NCBI GenBank assembly: GCA_964603725.1
Contig: CAZRWW010000008.1
Coordinates: 1-64,000 of the forward strand
Length of the DNA: 64,000 nucleotides
From: CAZDKK01 sp964603725
Lineage (GTDB): Bacteria; Eisenbacteria; RBG-16-71-46; CAIMUX01; WJJG01
Direction of reading: 5' to 3'
This document shows, in pieces, positions 18,407 to 26,414 of the stretch. Under the pieces are notes generated by a model. It worked only from the letters and a program-made list of their open reading frames with translations, was not told the origin of the DNA and made no database searches. The stretch's first letter is position 1. The number at the start of each line of letters is the position of its first letter. A program made the position numbers and the translations under genes.

Positions 18407-19048
18407 CTAGGGACCGCCGCGGGCAAAGACCCCGACGTGGAACTCCTTGCCCGTGGGCAGGGTGTCGACGCGCGCATCAACCTCGGTGAAGCCCCGCGCC
18501 GCCGCCAGCCGGCCGACTTCGCCCGCATCGACGAGCTGCATGACGGGCTCCAGCGCCTTGAGGCTCTCGTACGGCGTGGCGGTGACCGGGCCGGCGCCGG
18601 GCGCGGGCAACTGCAGCACGACGGCGAGCACGCCGGGGTCTCTGAGCCACACGTCGGCCTTGGCGATCACCACGCGCGGATCGACGTACTCGAGCAAGAG
18701 GCCCGCGAAGATGAGATCGAGCGAGCGCGGCTCGGGGGCATAGGCGGAGAGATCCGCGCAAACGAGCCGCAGTCCCGGCAGGCGCCGGGCGTGACGCGCG
18801 CGGGCGATGGCGAGGTAGTCGGGGTTGATGTCGAGGCCGATCACGGTGCGCGTCGCGGGCGGGATCCGCTCGAAGCCGTTGCCGGTGGCGCATCCGAGGA
18901 CGGCCAGATCGCGCGGCCGGTGCGCGGCGATCAGCTCGCCGAAGACCGCGCCGAGATACTGGAGCTGCTGGACCCCGTGGCTCGCCATGTGGCCTTCGTA
19001 GTCGGCCGCGGGGATCGAGAGCCACGGGTTTCGGCCGGCTGTGCCCAT
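18407..19048 (-). CDS. SAM-dependent methyltransferase (class I)
   Basis: 213-residue cytosolic protein with the Rossmann-type SAM-binding motif I AVLGCATGNGFERI around residues 49-62. Motif II acidic residue is in VIGLDINPDYLAIAR, and a DLIFAGLLLEYVD segment corresponds to motif IV. The N-terminal PWLSIPAADYEGHM is typical of small-molecule methyltransferases of the UbiE/Methyltransf_11 type. Substrate unknown. It is the last gene of a leftward group with the YciI-like and sulfatase-fold genes, and its stop is only three bases from the convergent beta-helix gene. Confidence 0.85.
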   Translation of the reverse strand: MGTAGRNPWLSIPAADYEGHMASHGVQQLQYLGAVFGELIAAHRPRDLAVLGCATGNGFERIPPATRTVIGLDINPDYLAIARARHARRLPGLRLVCADLSAYAPEPRSLDLIFAGLLLEYVDPRVVIAKADVWLRDPGVLAVVLQLPAPGAGPVTATPYESLKALEPVMQLVDAGEVGRLAAARGFTEVDARVDTLPTGKEFHVGVFARGGP

Positions 19049-19112
19049 GGTGAATCCTGCTGGCGTACGAGGCGGGCGCCGCCTGTCCGCCGGCGACGCC
19101 GCGCGCAAAGCG

Positions 19113-19421
19113 CTACGCCGGCTTCTTGCCCGCGAAGGTGGGACCGACCCGGCAGGGGGTTACCGAGACCGTCTGCCAGACCTGTCCGGTGACGTAGGGC
19201 TCGACGGCGAGCCACTCGTCGAGGTGCGCGCGGGAGTCGTACTCGGTCACCAGCAGCGAGCCGCACATCTCGCCCCGCTCGTTCAGGAGCGCGACGGCGT
19301 AGAGCAGGTTGCCGGAGTCGATGTGCTGCCGGGCCAGGGCGAGGTGGGCATCGCGCGCGGCCATGCGCCGAGCCAGAGCGCTCTCGTCGCGGTGGTCATG
19401 AGCCAGAACCATGAACTGCAT
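19113..19421 (-). CDS. YciI-family small protein
   Basis: 102 residues, dimeric alpha/beta ferredoxin-like fold expected. The start MQFMVLAHDH and the segments RDAHLALARQHIDSGNLLYAVALLNERGE and GSLLVTEYDSRAHLDEWLAVEPYV match the YCII family layout, with the conserved His after the first helix. Family members are proposed to bind or process small reactive compounds; no specific role is known. GGGGGG precedes the ATG, and the upstream sulfatase-fold gene ends ten bases before it, so they are likely co-transcribed. Confidence 0.85.
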   Translation of the reverse strand: MQFMVLAHDHRDESALARRMAARDAHLALARQHIDSGNLLYAVALLNERGEMCGSLLVTEYDSRAHLDEWLAVEPYVTGQVWQTVSVTPCRVGPTFAGKKPA

Positions 19422-19431
19422 CGTGCCCCCC

Positions 19432-21342
19432 TTAGTCGATGTACCCGAGGTTGCGCAGGTTGCGGAGCATCTCCGGGTCGTTCGTGATCACGCCGGGCTG
19501 GACGAGCATGCGGGTGTTGGCCGAGACGATGTCGTGGAGCCAGCCGCGCATCGCCCGCACGGTGTCCGGGTAGGTGCTCGCCAGATCATCTTGCTCGGCC
19601 GGGTCGCTGCGCAGGTCGAAGAGCCGCCACTGGGGCGCATCCTTCGGCCCGCGCTGGATGAGCTTCCAGCGGCCCTGCCGCAGGGAGAAGAGGTAGGGGG
19701 GCATCTCGCTCAGCACCGGCGACGACAGCGACGGGGCGGCGCCGCCCAGCAGCTCGGGGATCTCGTGCCCCTGATGCGCGGGCGGCGCATCCATGGCGAG
19801 GAGCGCAAAGAGCGTGCGCATGAAGTCGAGCAAGGCGACCGGGCGATCGATGCGCACGGGGCTCGGCAACCCTCCCGGCGGGCGATAGGCGAGCGGGCAG
19901 CCGGTCATCTCCTCGTAGATCGAGTTGCCGTGGAACCACCCGCGGTGATCGAAGAACTCCTCGCCGTGGTCGGTGCAGAAGACGATGTGGCAGCGATCGA
20001 ACATGTCGAGCTCGGTGAGGAAGCGCAGCAGCGTGCCGATGTAACGATCGACCCGGTAGATCTCGCCGTCGTAGTTGGCGATCATGCCCGCCAGGTCCGC
20101 GGGCGAGAGGGTGGGCGGGTCCGCCAGGCACTCCCAGTCATTGCACGCCAGGCCGCCCAGCGTGTGACGGTGCTCCCGAAACAAGGGCGGATCGGCGGGC
20201 CCGGGCGGCGCGCCGGGCGCGACGGCATCGCGGTACTGCGGCAGCGGCTCATAGGAGGAGTGCGGCTCGACGTAGTGGACGTAGAGGAACCGCGGGGGGC
20301 CGTCCGTTTCCTCCAGCCAGGCGCGGGTCGCCAGGTTGATCTGCCAGCCGAGTCTGGTCGTGCCCGGGCGGGTGAGCTGCTTGGCGATGCGCTCGAAGGC
20401 GGTGCGCAGGTGGCGGCACCAGTGGGGCGGCTCGGGCGGGAAGAACCGGTCGAAGCCCTGCGAGAAGCCGTTGCGCGAGGTGAGGATCTGGTTGGCCACG
20501 AATGCTCCGGTGCGATAGCCGTAGGAGCGGAAGTGCTCGGCCAGGGTCGGCAATCCATCGGGCAGCCTGTGAATGGCCGCCAGAACGCCGTGGGAGCTGG
20601 GGTAGAGCCCGGTGAACAGGCTGGCCACGCTCGGGATCGTCCAGGCGCTCGGCGTGTAGGCGTTGGTGAAGACGTAGCTCTGCGCCAGCAGGGCGTCCAG
20701 CTCGGAGCTCGTGGGGCGCTCGTAGCCGAAGTAGCCCAGATGATCGCGGCGCAGCGTGTCGACCAGGATCACGACCACGTCGGCTCGATCGTGCTGCGCG
20801 GCCTCGGGCCGCACGACAACCCGCGCCGGGCGCGGCCAGGTGACGACCAGCAGCGCGGCATTCGCCAGCAGCACCGCCGCCATGACCGAGGCGCCGATCG
20901 AGCCGGCGGCGCCGCGGGCCAGCCGGTCCCACTGGGCGGCGGAGAGCCCGCGACCGAGAAGCCAGCCCGCCAGGACGCCGAGACCCGCCCCGGCCAGCAC
21001 CACGCCGATCGTGAGCAGCTTGCCTTCCAGGCTGATGAAGCGGGGAAAGCCCGGGATCGTCCCGATCCAGTAGGCGCCGACCACCCCGCCCTCCAGACCG
21101 AGCAGGGCGCCCATGGCGAGCAGGCCGAGCTTGCGAGCCGAGGCCCGCCGGGCCGCGAGGGCCAGACCCAGTGCTACCAGCGCGGCCAGGAGCAGGTGCA
21201 GGTTCGCGCCGTAAGCCAGATCGCCGAATCGCGCCGGCAGGTAGCGATCCGAGACGGCCGACTCGAGGACCCCGAAGGCCAGCGCCGGAACGGCTGCCAT
21301 CAGGAACGCCGCGCCTGTCGCGCGCACGGACGAGACCCGCAT
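19432..21342 (-). CDS. Membrane-anchored alkaline-phosphatase/sulfatase superfamily hydrolase or transferase
   Basis: 636 residues. About five N-terminal transmembrane segments (residues ~8-170) are followed by an extracytoplasmic sulfatase-fold domain. Metal-site blocks are VILVDTLRRDHLG (Asp195) and FCTDHGEEFFDH, with the HGNSIYEEM block behind it. The nucleophile position reads YTPSAWTIPSVASLFTG, so Thr235 stands where true sulfatases have Cys/Ser of C-x-P-x-R, and the Arg is a Val. A Thr nucleophile fits phosphoethanolamine/phosphoglycerol transferases or phosphodiesterases better than a formylglycine sulfatase. The C-terminal LRNLGYID is common in this family. First gene of a three-gene leftward operon. 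Confidence 0.88.
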   Translation of the reverse strand: MRVSSVRATGAAFLMAAVPALAFGVLESAVSDRYLPARFGDLAYGANLHLLLAALVALGLALAARRASARKLGLLAMGALLGLEGGVVGAYWIGTIPGFPRFISLEGKLLTIGVVLAGAGLGVLAGWLLGRGLSAAQWDRLARGAAGSIGASVMAAVLLANAALLVVTWPRPARVVVRPEAAQHDRADVVVILVDTLRRDHLGYFGYERPTSSELDALLAQSYVFTNAYTPSAWTIPSVASLFTGLYPSSHGVLAAIHRLPDGLPTLAEHFRSYGYRTGAFVANQILTSRNGFSQGFDRFFPPEPPHWCRHLRTAFERIAKQLTRPGTTRLGWQINLATRAWLEETDGPPRFLYVHYVEPHSSYEPLPQYRDAVAPGAPPGPADPPLFREHRHTLGGLACNDWECLADPPTLSPADLAGMIANYDGEIYRVDRYIGTLLRFLTELDMFDRCHIVFCTDHGEEFFDHRGWFHGNSIYEEMTGCPLAYRPPGGLPSPVRIDRPVALLDFMRTLFALLAMDAPPAHQGHEIPELLGGAAPSLSSPVLSEMPPYLFSLRQGRWKLIQRGPKDAPQWRLFDLRSDPAEQDDLASTYPDTVRAMRGWLHDIVSANTRMLVQPGVITNDPEMLRNLRNLGYID

Positions 21343-21466
21343 CGAAGGACCACCCCCGTTGCCCGAAGCCTGGAAACACGAGAGGCCAGTCTACCATGTG
21401 CTCCCCGGTCGCGCACCCGCGGCGTCGGGGACTGCTGCCCCGCGGGGGTGCGCGGCCCGCGAGGGC

Positions 21467-21486
21467 GCGCGGCCCGCGGGCCGCGC
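21467..21486. repeat. Perfect 20-bp GC palindrome
   Basis: GCGCGGCCCGCGGGCCGCGC, fully self-complementary, located upstream of both divergent genes and 47 bases left of the promoter at 21533. It follows no gene end, so it is not a terminator. A regulator site or cruciform-prone element is possible. Confidence 0.5.
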
Positions 21487-21532
21487 TCGAGAGCGCCCGC
21501 GTGTCAAGGCTCGCGCCGCGCGGGGAGCGGCA

Positions 21533-21561
21533 TTGACACTTCGGTATGCTGGTGGGATGAT
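21533..21561 (+). promoter_or_regulatory. Sigma-70-like promoter of TWG-tail family member 2
   Basis: TTGACA, 17-base spacer, GATGAT. Almost the same sequence (CTTCGxxATGCxGGTGG spacer) stands upstream of the paralog at 25566. In both cases the -35 box begins exactly 76 bases before the ATG. Confidence 0.72.
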
Positions 21562-21608
21562 TCCTGCAGTGGCTGCGAATGCGCGTGACGATCCGAAGGA
21601 GGTGCGCC

Positions 21609-22328
21609 ATGAAGACGGTTGCAGCGCTGCTCGCTGTTCTTTCTCTTGCTCTTGCGGCCGGGGCCGGCGCGGAGGACTTCGCGAGCACGGGCTACAGCGA
21701 GAAGACGGTGATTCTCCCCTCGAGTGGGGAACCGTGCGTCGCCCCCCTGTACGTCAATCACGACCAGAGCTTCGAGAACGGCTTCTGCTGGCAGTACGGC
21801 GGCGTCCGCCCCCCCGACTACGGAGCGTTCGCCGAAGGCTTCGACATGGGCGCCTGGTCAGGGTGGTACATCGAATGCGTGGCGCTGTGGGTGACGGGGG
21901 TCGGGTACTGGCCCAGCCTGCCGTTGGACATCTACCTCTGGGAGGGGGGAGTTGGCGAGCCGCCGGGCAGCGTCTGCTTCATGATCACCGGCGCGCATCT
22001 GACCAGCGTGCCGTTCTGGCCCGCGGTCGGGCAGAATGACATCGTGTTCGGCGGGAGCATCCCGGCGCGGCAGTTCGCGGTCGGCTTCTGGACGGACTTC
22101 TCGGCCACAACCTGCGAGTGGTACATCGGGGCGGACCTGAACGGCTTCGGCGGTTATCCCTGGACCAATGTCGCTCCCGGCACCGGCTTTCCGTCCGGCT
22201 GGCAGCACCCGGGCGTCGTCTGGAGCGCCTCCTATCCCCAGAGTCTCGGCATCGGCGTTCACGCCCTGGAGATCGTCATCAGTCCGGTCGAGGCGACGAC
22301 CTGGGGCCAGCTCAAGGCGCTGTTCTGA
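21609..22328 (+). CDS. Small secreted protein, TWG-tail family member 2
   Basis: 239 residues of unknown function. The signal peptide spans about 1-20 and AAGGAGGTGCGCC leads into the ATG. It is closely related to the product of 25566 (shared DFASTGYSEKTVI-PSS, FENGFCWQYGG, DIYLWEGG, VPFWP, GQNDIVFGG, WTDFSATTCEWYIGADLNGFGGYPWTNVAPG) and more distantly to that of 14175. Conserved Cys pairs suggest a disulphide-stabilised extracellular beta fold. It ends SPVEATTWGQLKALF, the shared tail without the final Arg. It precedes the DUF5916 gene with a 424-bp gap. Confidence 0.85.
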   Translation: MKTVAALLAVLSLALAAGAGAEDFASTGYSEKTVILPSSGEPCVAPLYVNHDQSFENGFCWQYGGVRPPDYGAFAEGFDMGAWSGWYIECVALWVTGVGYWPSLPLDIYLWEGGVGEPPGSVCFMITGAHLTSVPFWPAVGQNDIVFGGSIPARQFAVGFWTDFSATTCEWYIGADLNGFGGYPWTNVAPGTGFPSGWQHPGVVWSASYPQSLGIGVHALEIVISPVEATTWGQLKALF

Positions 22329-22752
22329 CTTGCAGCTGCCGCCCTCCCGGCCGCCATCCGCCCTGCCCGCGCCGGCAGGGTGAAACCTGCACCGGACCAG
22401 GCTGCGTAGACACTGACGGATCAGCGAGCGGGCCCCGGCTCTCAGCGGATCGCGCTGCGCCCCCTCGAGCGGTCACGGGCCCGCCAAACACCCCCCCTCC
22501 GGTCGTGCATCCCCCCGAAAGCCGGTGCCCCTCGAAGCCAAGTTGCGTGATGGGGCTTACGTGATGGGGCTGGCACGTGGCGGAGCACGGCCGACCTGCG
22601 CGGAGGACCCGTGCAAGTCAAACGCTCGGTCCGTTTCGAGCGTCTAATCACCGGCAGCCGGCCGCGCCGGCGCCCGGGCCGCGGCCGCCACCACCGGCGC
22701 GAGGCCTTGATCGTGGGGTGGCGGCCGAGAGCGAAGGGTGGGGAGGGAGACG
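22329..22752. other. 424-bp intergenic region before the DUF5916 gene
   Basis: Contains a U-less hairpin CCCTGCC-CGCGCC-GGCAGGG at 22361-22380 soon after the upstream stop. A second inverted repeat ACGCTCG/CGAGCGT lies at 22622-22643. The text TCAAAC-17-CGTCTAAT starting at 22618 could be an ECF-type promoter. No frame here looks like a gene. Confidence 0.45.
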
Positions 22753-25419
22753 ATGGGTTCCTGGCGAGCAGCGATCCTGACGGTCCTCGTGGCGGGTTTT
22801 CTGGGAAACGCCCGCGAGGTCGCGGCCTACAGCGCAGGCGACGAACGTCGCGTCTACGTGACACGCCACACGCCCACGCCCCCCCGCATCGACGGGCGAC
22901 TCGACGACGAAGCCTGGAGCGCCGTCGAGTGGGCGAGCGACTTCATCCAGCGTGACCCGCTCGAGGGCGCGGCCCCGACCGGCCAGACCGCCTTCAAGAT
23001 CCTCTATGACGATCAGAACCTCTACATCGCCTACCAGGTCTACGATCCGGAGCCCGAGCGCATCGCCTGCATCCTCGATCGCCGGGATGCCTTTCCGGGT
23101 GATTGGGTCGAGATCAACATCGACAGCCTCCACGACCTGCGCACCGCCTTCTCCTTCACCGCGAGCGTCTCGGGGACGCAGGGCGACGAGTTCATCTCCG
23201 AGGACGGCGACAGCTGGGACAGCAACTGGAATCCGATCTGGGAGCACCAGGCCTGCGTCGGCGCCGATGGCTGGACGGCCGAGGCGCGCATTCCCCTGAG
23301 CCAGCTCCGCTATGCCGACCGCGCCGAGCACGTCTGGGGAATCCAGGTGCAGCGGCGCATCGAGCGCTGCGAGGAGCGCTCGACCTGGCAGCCCATCCCC
23401 AAGAACGAGGAGGGCTGGGTGAGCAAGTTCGGCGAGCTGCGCGGCATCAACGGCATCCGGCCACAGCGGCGAATCGAGATCATGCCCTACCTCGTGTCGA
23501 AGGCGGAGCGGTTCGAGGCGACGCCCGGCGATCCCTTCAACGACGGCCGCCGCGGGAGCCTCTCGGGCGGCCTGGACGGCAAGATCGGCGTGACCGGCGA
23601 CCTGACGCTCGACCTGACCGTCAACCCCGACTTCGGCCAGGTCGAGGCCGATCCCTCGCAGGTCAACTTGACGGCCTTCGAGACCTTCTTCAGCGAGAAG
23701 CGTCCCTTCTTCATCGAGGGCAACAACATCCTCAGCTTCAACGTCGCGCCCTCGATCGCCTACGGCACGCACACCACCGACCGTCTCTTTTACTCGCGGC
23801 GCATCGGCCGCGCGCCCCAGTATCGCGCCGATTGGTACGCCGAGATGGGTGGGGATTACTTCGTCGATCAACCCACCGGGACATCCATCCTGGGCGCGGC
23901 CAAGCTCTCGGGCAAGACGGCCAGCGGCGTCTCGCTCGCCATCCTGGAGAGCGTGACGGCCGAGGAGACCGCCGAGGTGGAGCAGGCCGGCCGGCGGCGT
24001 CAGGTTGCGGTCGAGCCTCTCACCAGCTACTTCGCCGGACGGCTGCAGAAGGACCTGCGCGAGGGGCGCACGCGCGTGGGTGGGATGGTGACGGCGGTGA
24101 ATCGCCGCATCGAGGATGCGCACCTCGAGTTCCTGCACGATGCCGCCTACGCCGGTGGGATGGACTTCTTCCACTACCTCAGCGGTCGGCGCTACTACGT
24201 GGCGCTGCGCATGGCGGGTAGCCGGGTGCAGGGCAGCCCGGCCGCCATCCTGCGCACACAGACGGCGCCCGCGCGCTACTACCAGCGGCCCGACAACCCG
24301 GGCCAGTCGGTCGACAGCACGCGCACGGCGCTCTCCGGGCAGGCCGGATCGCTCCTGTTCGGCAAGAACGAGGGCAAGCTCATGTTCCAGGGCGGAGCGG
24401 CCATGCGCTCGGCCGGCTTCGAGATCAACGATCTGGGCTATGTGCGCAATTGCGATGAGATCAACCAGTTCGCGTGGGCGGGCTACTACATCCGCAATCC
24501 GATCGGCATCTTCCGCGGCCTGCAGTTCAACTTCAACCAGTGGCTCGACTTCGAGTACGACACCGGCGAGAATCTCTATCAGGCGGCCAACCACAACGGC
24601 AATGCGAGCTTCCGGAACAACTGGAATCTGAATTGGTCGCTCAGCCGGGAGAACGAGCGCATTTCCAACCACGAACTGCGTGGCGGGCCCTCGATGAAGA
24701 TGCCTGGCGACTGGAACGGGAATCTGAACGTGAGCACGGACTGGCGCAAGCCGGTCTCGCTGGGGCTGGGGGGCTCGCGAGCCATTCTCGACGACGCGAG
24801 CGGAGGGTCGGCGGGCGTTGGTCTGGAAGCGACGTGGCGGCCCAACGATGCCATGCGGATTGTGTTCAATCCGTCCTACTCGCGCGGTCGCTCCGATCTG
24901 CAGTACGTGGCCAGGCCCGGCAGCAGCGACGGGGTGCGCTACGTCTATGGCCGCCTGAACCAGGAGACCTTCGACCTCACGTTCCGCATCGATCTGGCTC
25001 TCACGCCGCGGCTGACCGTGCAGTACTACGGCGCGCCGTTCGTGTCCGCCGGCCGCTACAGCCAGTTCAAGTGGATCACGGCGCCGCGGGCCGATCGGTA
25101 CCAGGACCGCTTCGTGCGTCTGGAGGACGCCGTCCAGTACAACGAGGCGACGGGCGAGTACCTGGTCGACGAAGATGGGGATCAGACGAGCGACTACAGC
25201 TTCGCCAATCCCGACTTCAACATCCGGGACTTCAACTCCAACCTGGTCGTGCGCTGGGAATACTCGCCGGGCTCGAGCCTCTACCTCGTCTGGCAGCAGG
25301 CGCGTTCGGGCTACTCGCCCGACGGCCGCTTCGATCTCCAAGACGATCTGGATGCGCTCGGGAGCATCCACCCGCACAACATCTTCCTGATCAAGGTGAG
25401 CCGCTGGTTCAACCTGTGA
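22753..25419 (+). CDS. DUF5916 outer-membrane beta-barrel protein with CBM9-like N-terminal domain
   Basis: 888 residues with a signal peptide (1-26) and a GGGAGGGAG ribosome-binding site. Residues ~35-215 are a carbohydrate-binding family-9-like sandwich: PPRIDGRLDDEAWS, AFKILYDDQNLYIAYQVYDPEP and GDWVEINIDSLHD. Then comes the DUF5916 block (NPDFGQVEADPSQVNLTAFETFFSEKRPFFIEG), which is highly characteristic, and a C-terminal half of alternating amphipathic strands ending in FLIKVSRWFNL with a terminal aromatic/Leu pair, as expected for an outer-membrane barrel. Function of DUF5916 proteins is not established; surface glycan uptake or binding is the usual guess. It sits between two paralogous secreted-protein genes. 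Confidence 0.92.
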   Translation: MGSWRAAILTVLVAGFLGNAREVAAYSAGDERRVYVTRHTPTPPRIDGRLDDEAWSAVEWASDFIQRDPLEGAAPTGQTAFKILYDDQNLYIAYQVYDPEPERIACILDRRDAFPGDWVEINIDSLHDLRTAFSFTASVSGTQGDEFISEDGDSWDSNWNPIWEHQACVGADGWTAEARIPLSQLRYADRAEHVWGIQVQRRIERCEERSTWQPIPKNEEGWVSKFGELRGINGIRPQRRIEIMPYLVSKAERFEATPGDPFNDGRRGSLSGGLDGKIGVTGDLTLDLTVNPDFGQVEADPSQVNLTAFETFFSEKRPFFIEGNNILSFNVAPSIAYGTHTTDRLFYSRRIGRAPQYRADWYAEMGGDYFVDQPTGTSILGAAKLSGKTASGVSLAILESVTAEETAEVEQAGRRRQVAVEPLTSYFAGRLQKDLREGRTRVGGMVTAVNRRIEDAHLEFLHDAAYAGGMDFFHYLSGRRYYVALRMAGSRVQGSPAAILRTQTAPARYYQRPDNPGQSVDSTRTALSGQAGSLLFGKNEGKLMFQGGAAMRSAGFEINDLGYVRNCDEINQFAWAGYYIRNPIGIFRGLQFNFNQWLDFEYDTGENLYQAANHNGNASFRNNWNLNWSLSRENERISNHELRGGPSMKMPGDWNGNLNVSTDWRKPVSLGLGGSRAILDDASGGSAGVGLEATWRPNDAMRIVFNPSYSRGRSDLQYVARPGSSDGVRYVYGRLNQETFDLTFRIDLALTPRLTVQYYGAPFVSAGRYSQFKWITAPRADRYQDRFVRLEDAVQYNEATGEYLVDEDGDQTSDYSFANPDFNIRDFNSNLVVRWEYSPGSSLYLVWQQARSGYSPDGRFDLQDDLDALGSIHPHNIFLIKVSRWFNL

Positions 25420-25446
25420 GCCCGGTCGGGAGAGCTCAGATAGGGT

Positions 25447-25488
25447 CCACGGACCGCCCTCCACGGGCCGCCCTCCACGGGCCGCCCG
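25447..25488 (+). repeat. 14-bp tandem repeat abutting a -35 box
   Basis: Three copies of CCACGGGCCGCCCT (first with A for G, last with a final G). The array ends one base before the TTGACA at 25490. The paralogous promoter at 21533 lacks it. Confidence 0.85.
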
Positions 25489-25489
25489 C

Positions 25490-25518
25490 TTGACACTTCG
25501 ACATGCCGGTGGGATGAT
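25490..25518 (+). promoter_or_regulatory. Sigma-70-like promoter of TWG-tail family member 3
   Basis: TTGACA, 17 bases, GATGAT, nearly identical to the promoter at 21533 and at the same 76-base distance from the start codon. Confidence 0.72.
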
Positions 25519-25565
25519 ACCAAGCGTAGTCAAGAGCGCACGTGACGACACGCGGGAGGCAGACT

Positions 25566-26279
25566 ATGAGGAAGATAGCATTGCTCCTCGCCGCCATGGT
25601 CTTCGCGGCCTGGGCTGGAGCGGGGGATTTCGCGAGCACGGGCTACAGTGAGAAGACGGTCATTGTCCCCTCGAGCGCGGAGCCGTGTACGCGTCCGCTG
25701 TACTTCAACCATGACAACAGCTTCGAGAACGGGTTCTGCTGGCAGTATGGAGGCACGGCGCCCCCATACTACGGAGCCTTCGCCGAGGGCTTCGGCATGG
25801 GCTACGTGGCCGGGTGGGTCATCGAGTGCGTGACCCTCTGGGTGACGCAGACCGGGAACTTCACGGGCCAGCCATTGGACATCTACCTCTGGGAGGGAGG
25901 AGCGGGCCAGGCACCGGGCAATGTTCGCTACATGCTGACCGGCGCGATCCTGAGCAACGTGCCGTTCTGGCCAACGATCGGGCAGAACGACATTGTGTTC
26001 GGCGGGGGCATTCTGGCGCGGGAGTTCGCGATCGGGTACTGGGCCGATTTCTCGGGCGGCCCCTGCGGCTGGTACATCGGGGCGGACCTGGATGGCTTTG
26101 GCGGGTATCCATGGACCAACGTCGCCCCTGGCCAAAGCTATCCGACCGGCTGGCAGCATCCGGGCATCGTCTGGAGCGCCCACTATCCCCAGAGCCTCGG
26201 GATCGGGATTCACGCTGAGCAGGGCATCATCAGCCCGGTGGAAGGCACGACCTGGGGTCGGCTCAAGGCGCTCTTCTAG
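25566..26279 (+). CDS. Small secreted protein, TWG-tail family member 3
   Basis: 237 residues. Signal peptide about 1-18, GGGAGG before the ATG at 25566. Same architecture as the 21609 product with a few substitutions (for example GGGILAREFAIGYWADFSGGPCGWY). It ends SPVEGTTWGRLKALF. The close similarity together with a duplicated promoter points to local duplication around the DUF5916 gene. Function unknown; extracellular location inferred from the signal peptide. Confidence 0.85.
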   Translation: MRKIALLLAAMVFAAWAGAGDFASTGYSEKTVIVPSSAEPCTRPLYFNHDNSFENGFCWQYGGTAPPYYGAFAEGFGMGYVAGWVIECVTLWVTQTGNFTGQPLDIYLWEGGAGQAPGNVRYMLTGAILSNVPFWPTIGQNDIVFGGGILAREFAIGYWADFSGGPCGWYIGADLDGFGGYPWTNVAPGQSYPTGWQHPGIVWSAHYPQSLGIGIHAEQGIISPVEGTTWGRLKALF

Positions 26280-26303
26280 CGCCTAGATGCCGTCTCGACG
26301 GCC

Positions 26304-26383
26304 CGGCGCCCACGCCGCGGCGCGTCCCCGCTGCGGCGCGTCCCCGCTGCGGCGCGCCCACGCCGCGGCGCGCCCACGCCGCG
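26304..26383. repeat. 16-bp GC tandem repeat, five copies, between convergent genes
   Basis: Two alternating variants, GCGCGTCCCCGCTGCG and GCGCGCCCACGCCGCG, in the order b-a-a-b-b. Each unit carries self-complementary GCG/CGC ends, so the array can form stacked hairpins and may serve as a bidirectional transcription end for the genes ending at 26279 and 26415. Confidence 0.9.
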
Positions 26384-26414
26384 GGGTTCTGCCGCCACAC
26401 ACTCCTGGCCTGCG

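Noticed and set aside
22500..22580. Riboswitch-like text (GAAAGCCGGTGC) before the DUF5916 gene
   Set aside because: No consistent cobalamin or cyclic-di-GMP consensus could be laid over it.
22648..25551. 967-codon open frame antisense to the DUF5916 gene
   Set aside because: Same GC effect; the plus-strand frame has clear CBM9/DUF5916 motifs and a signal peptide.
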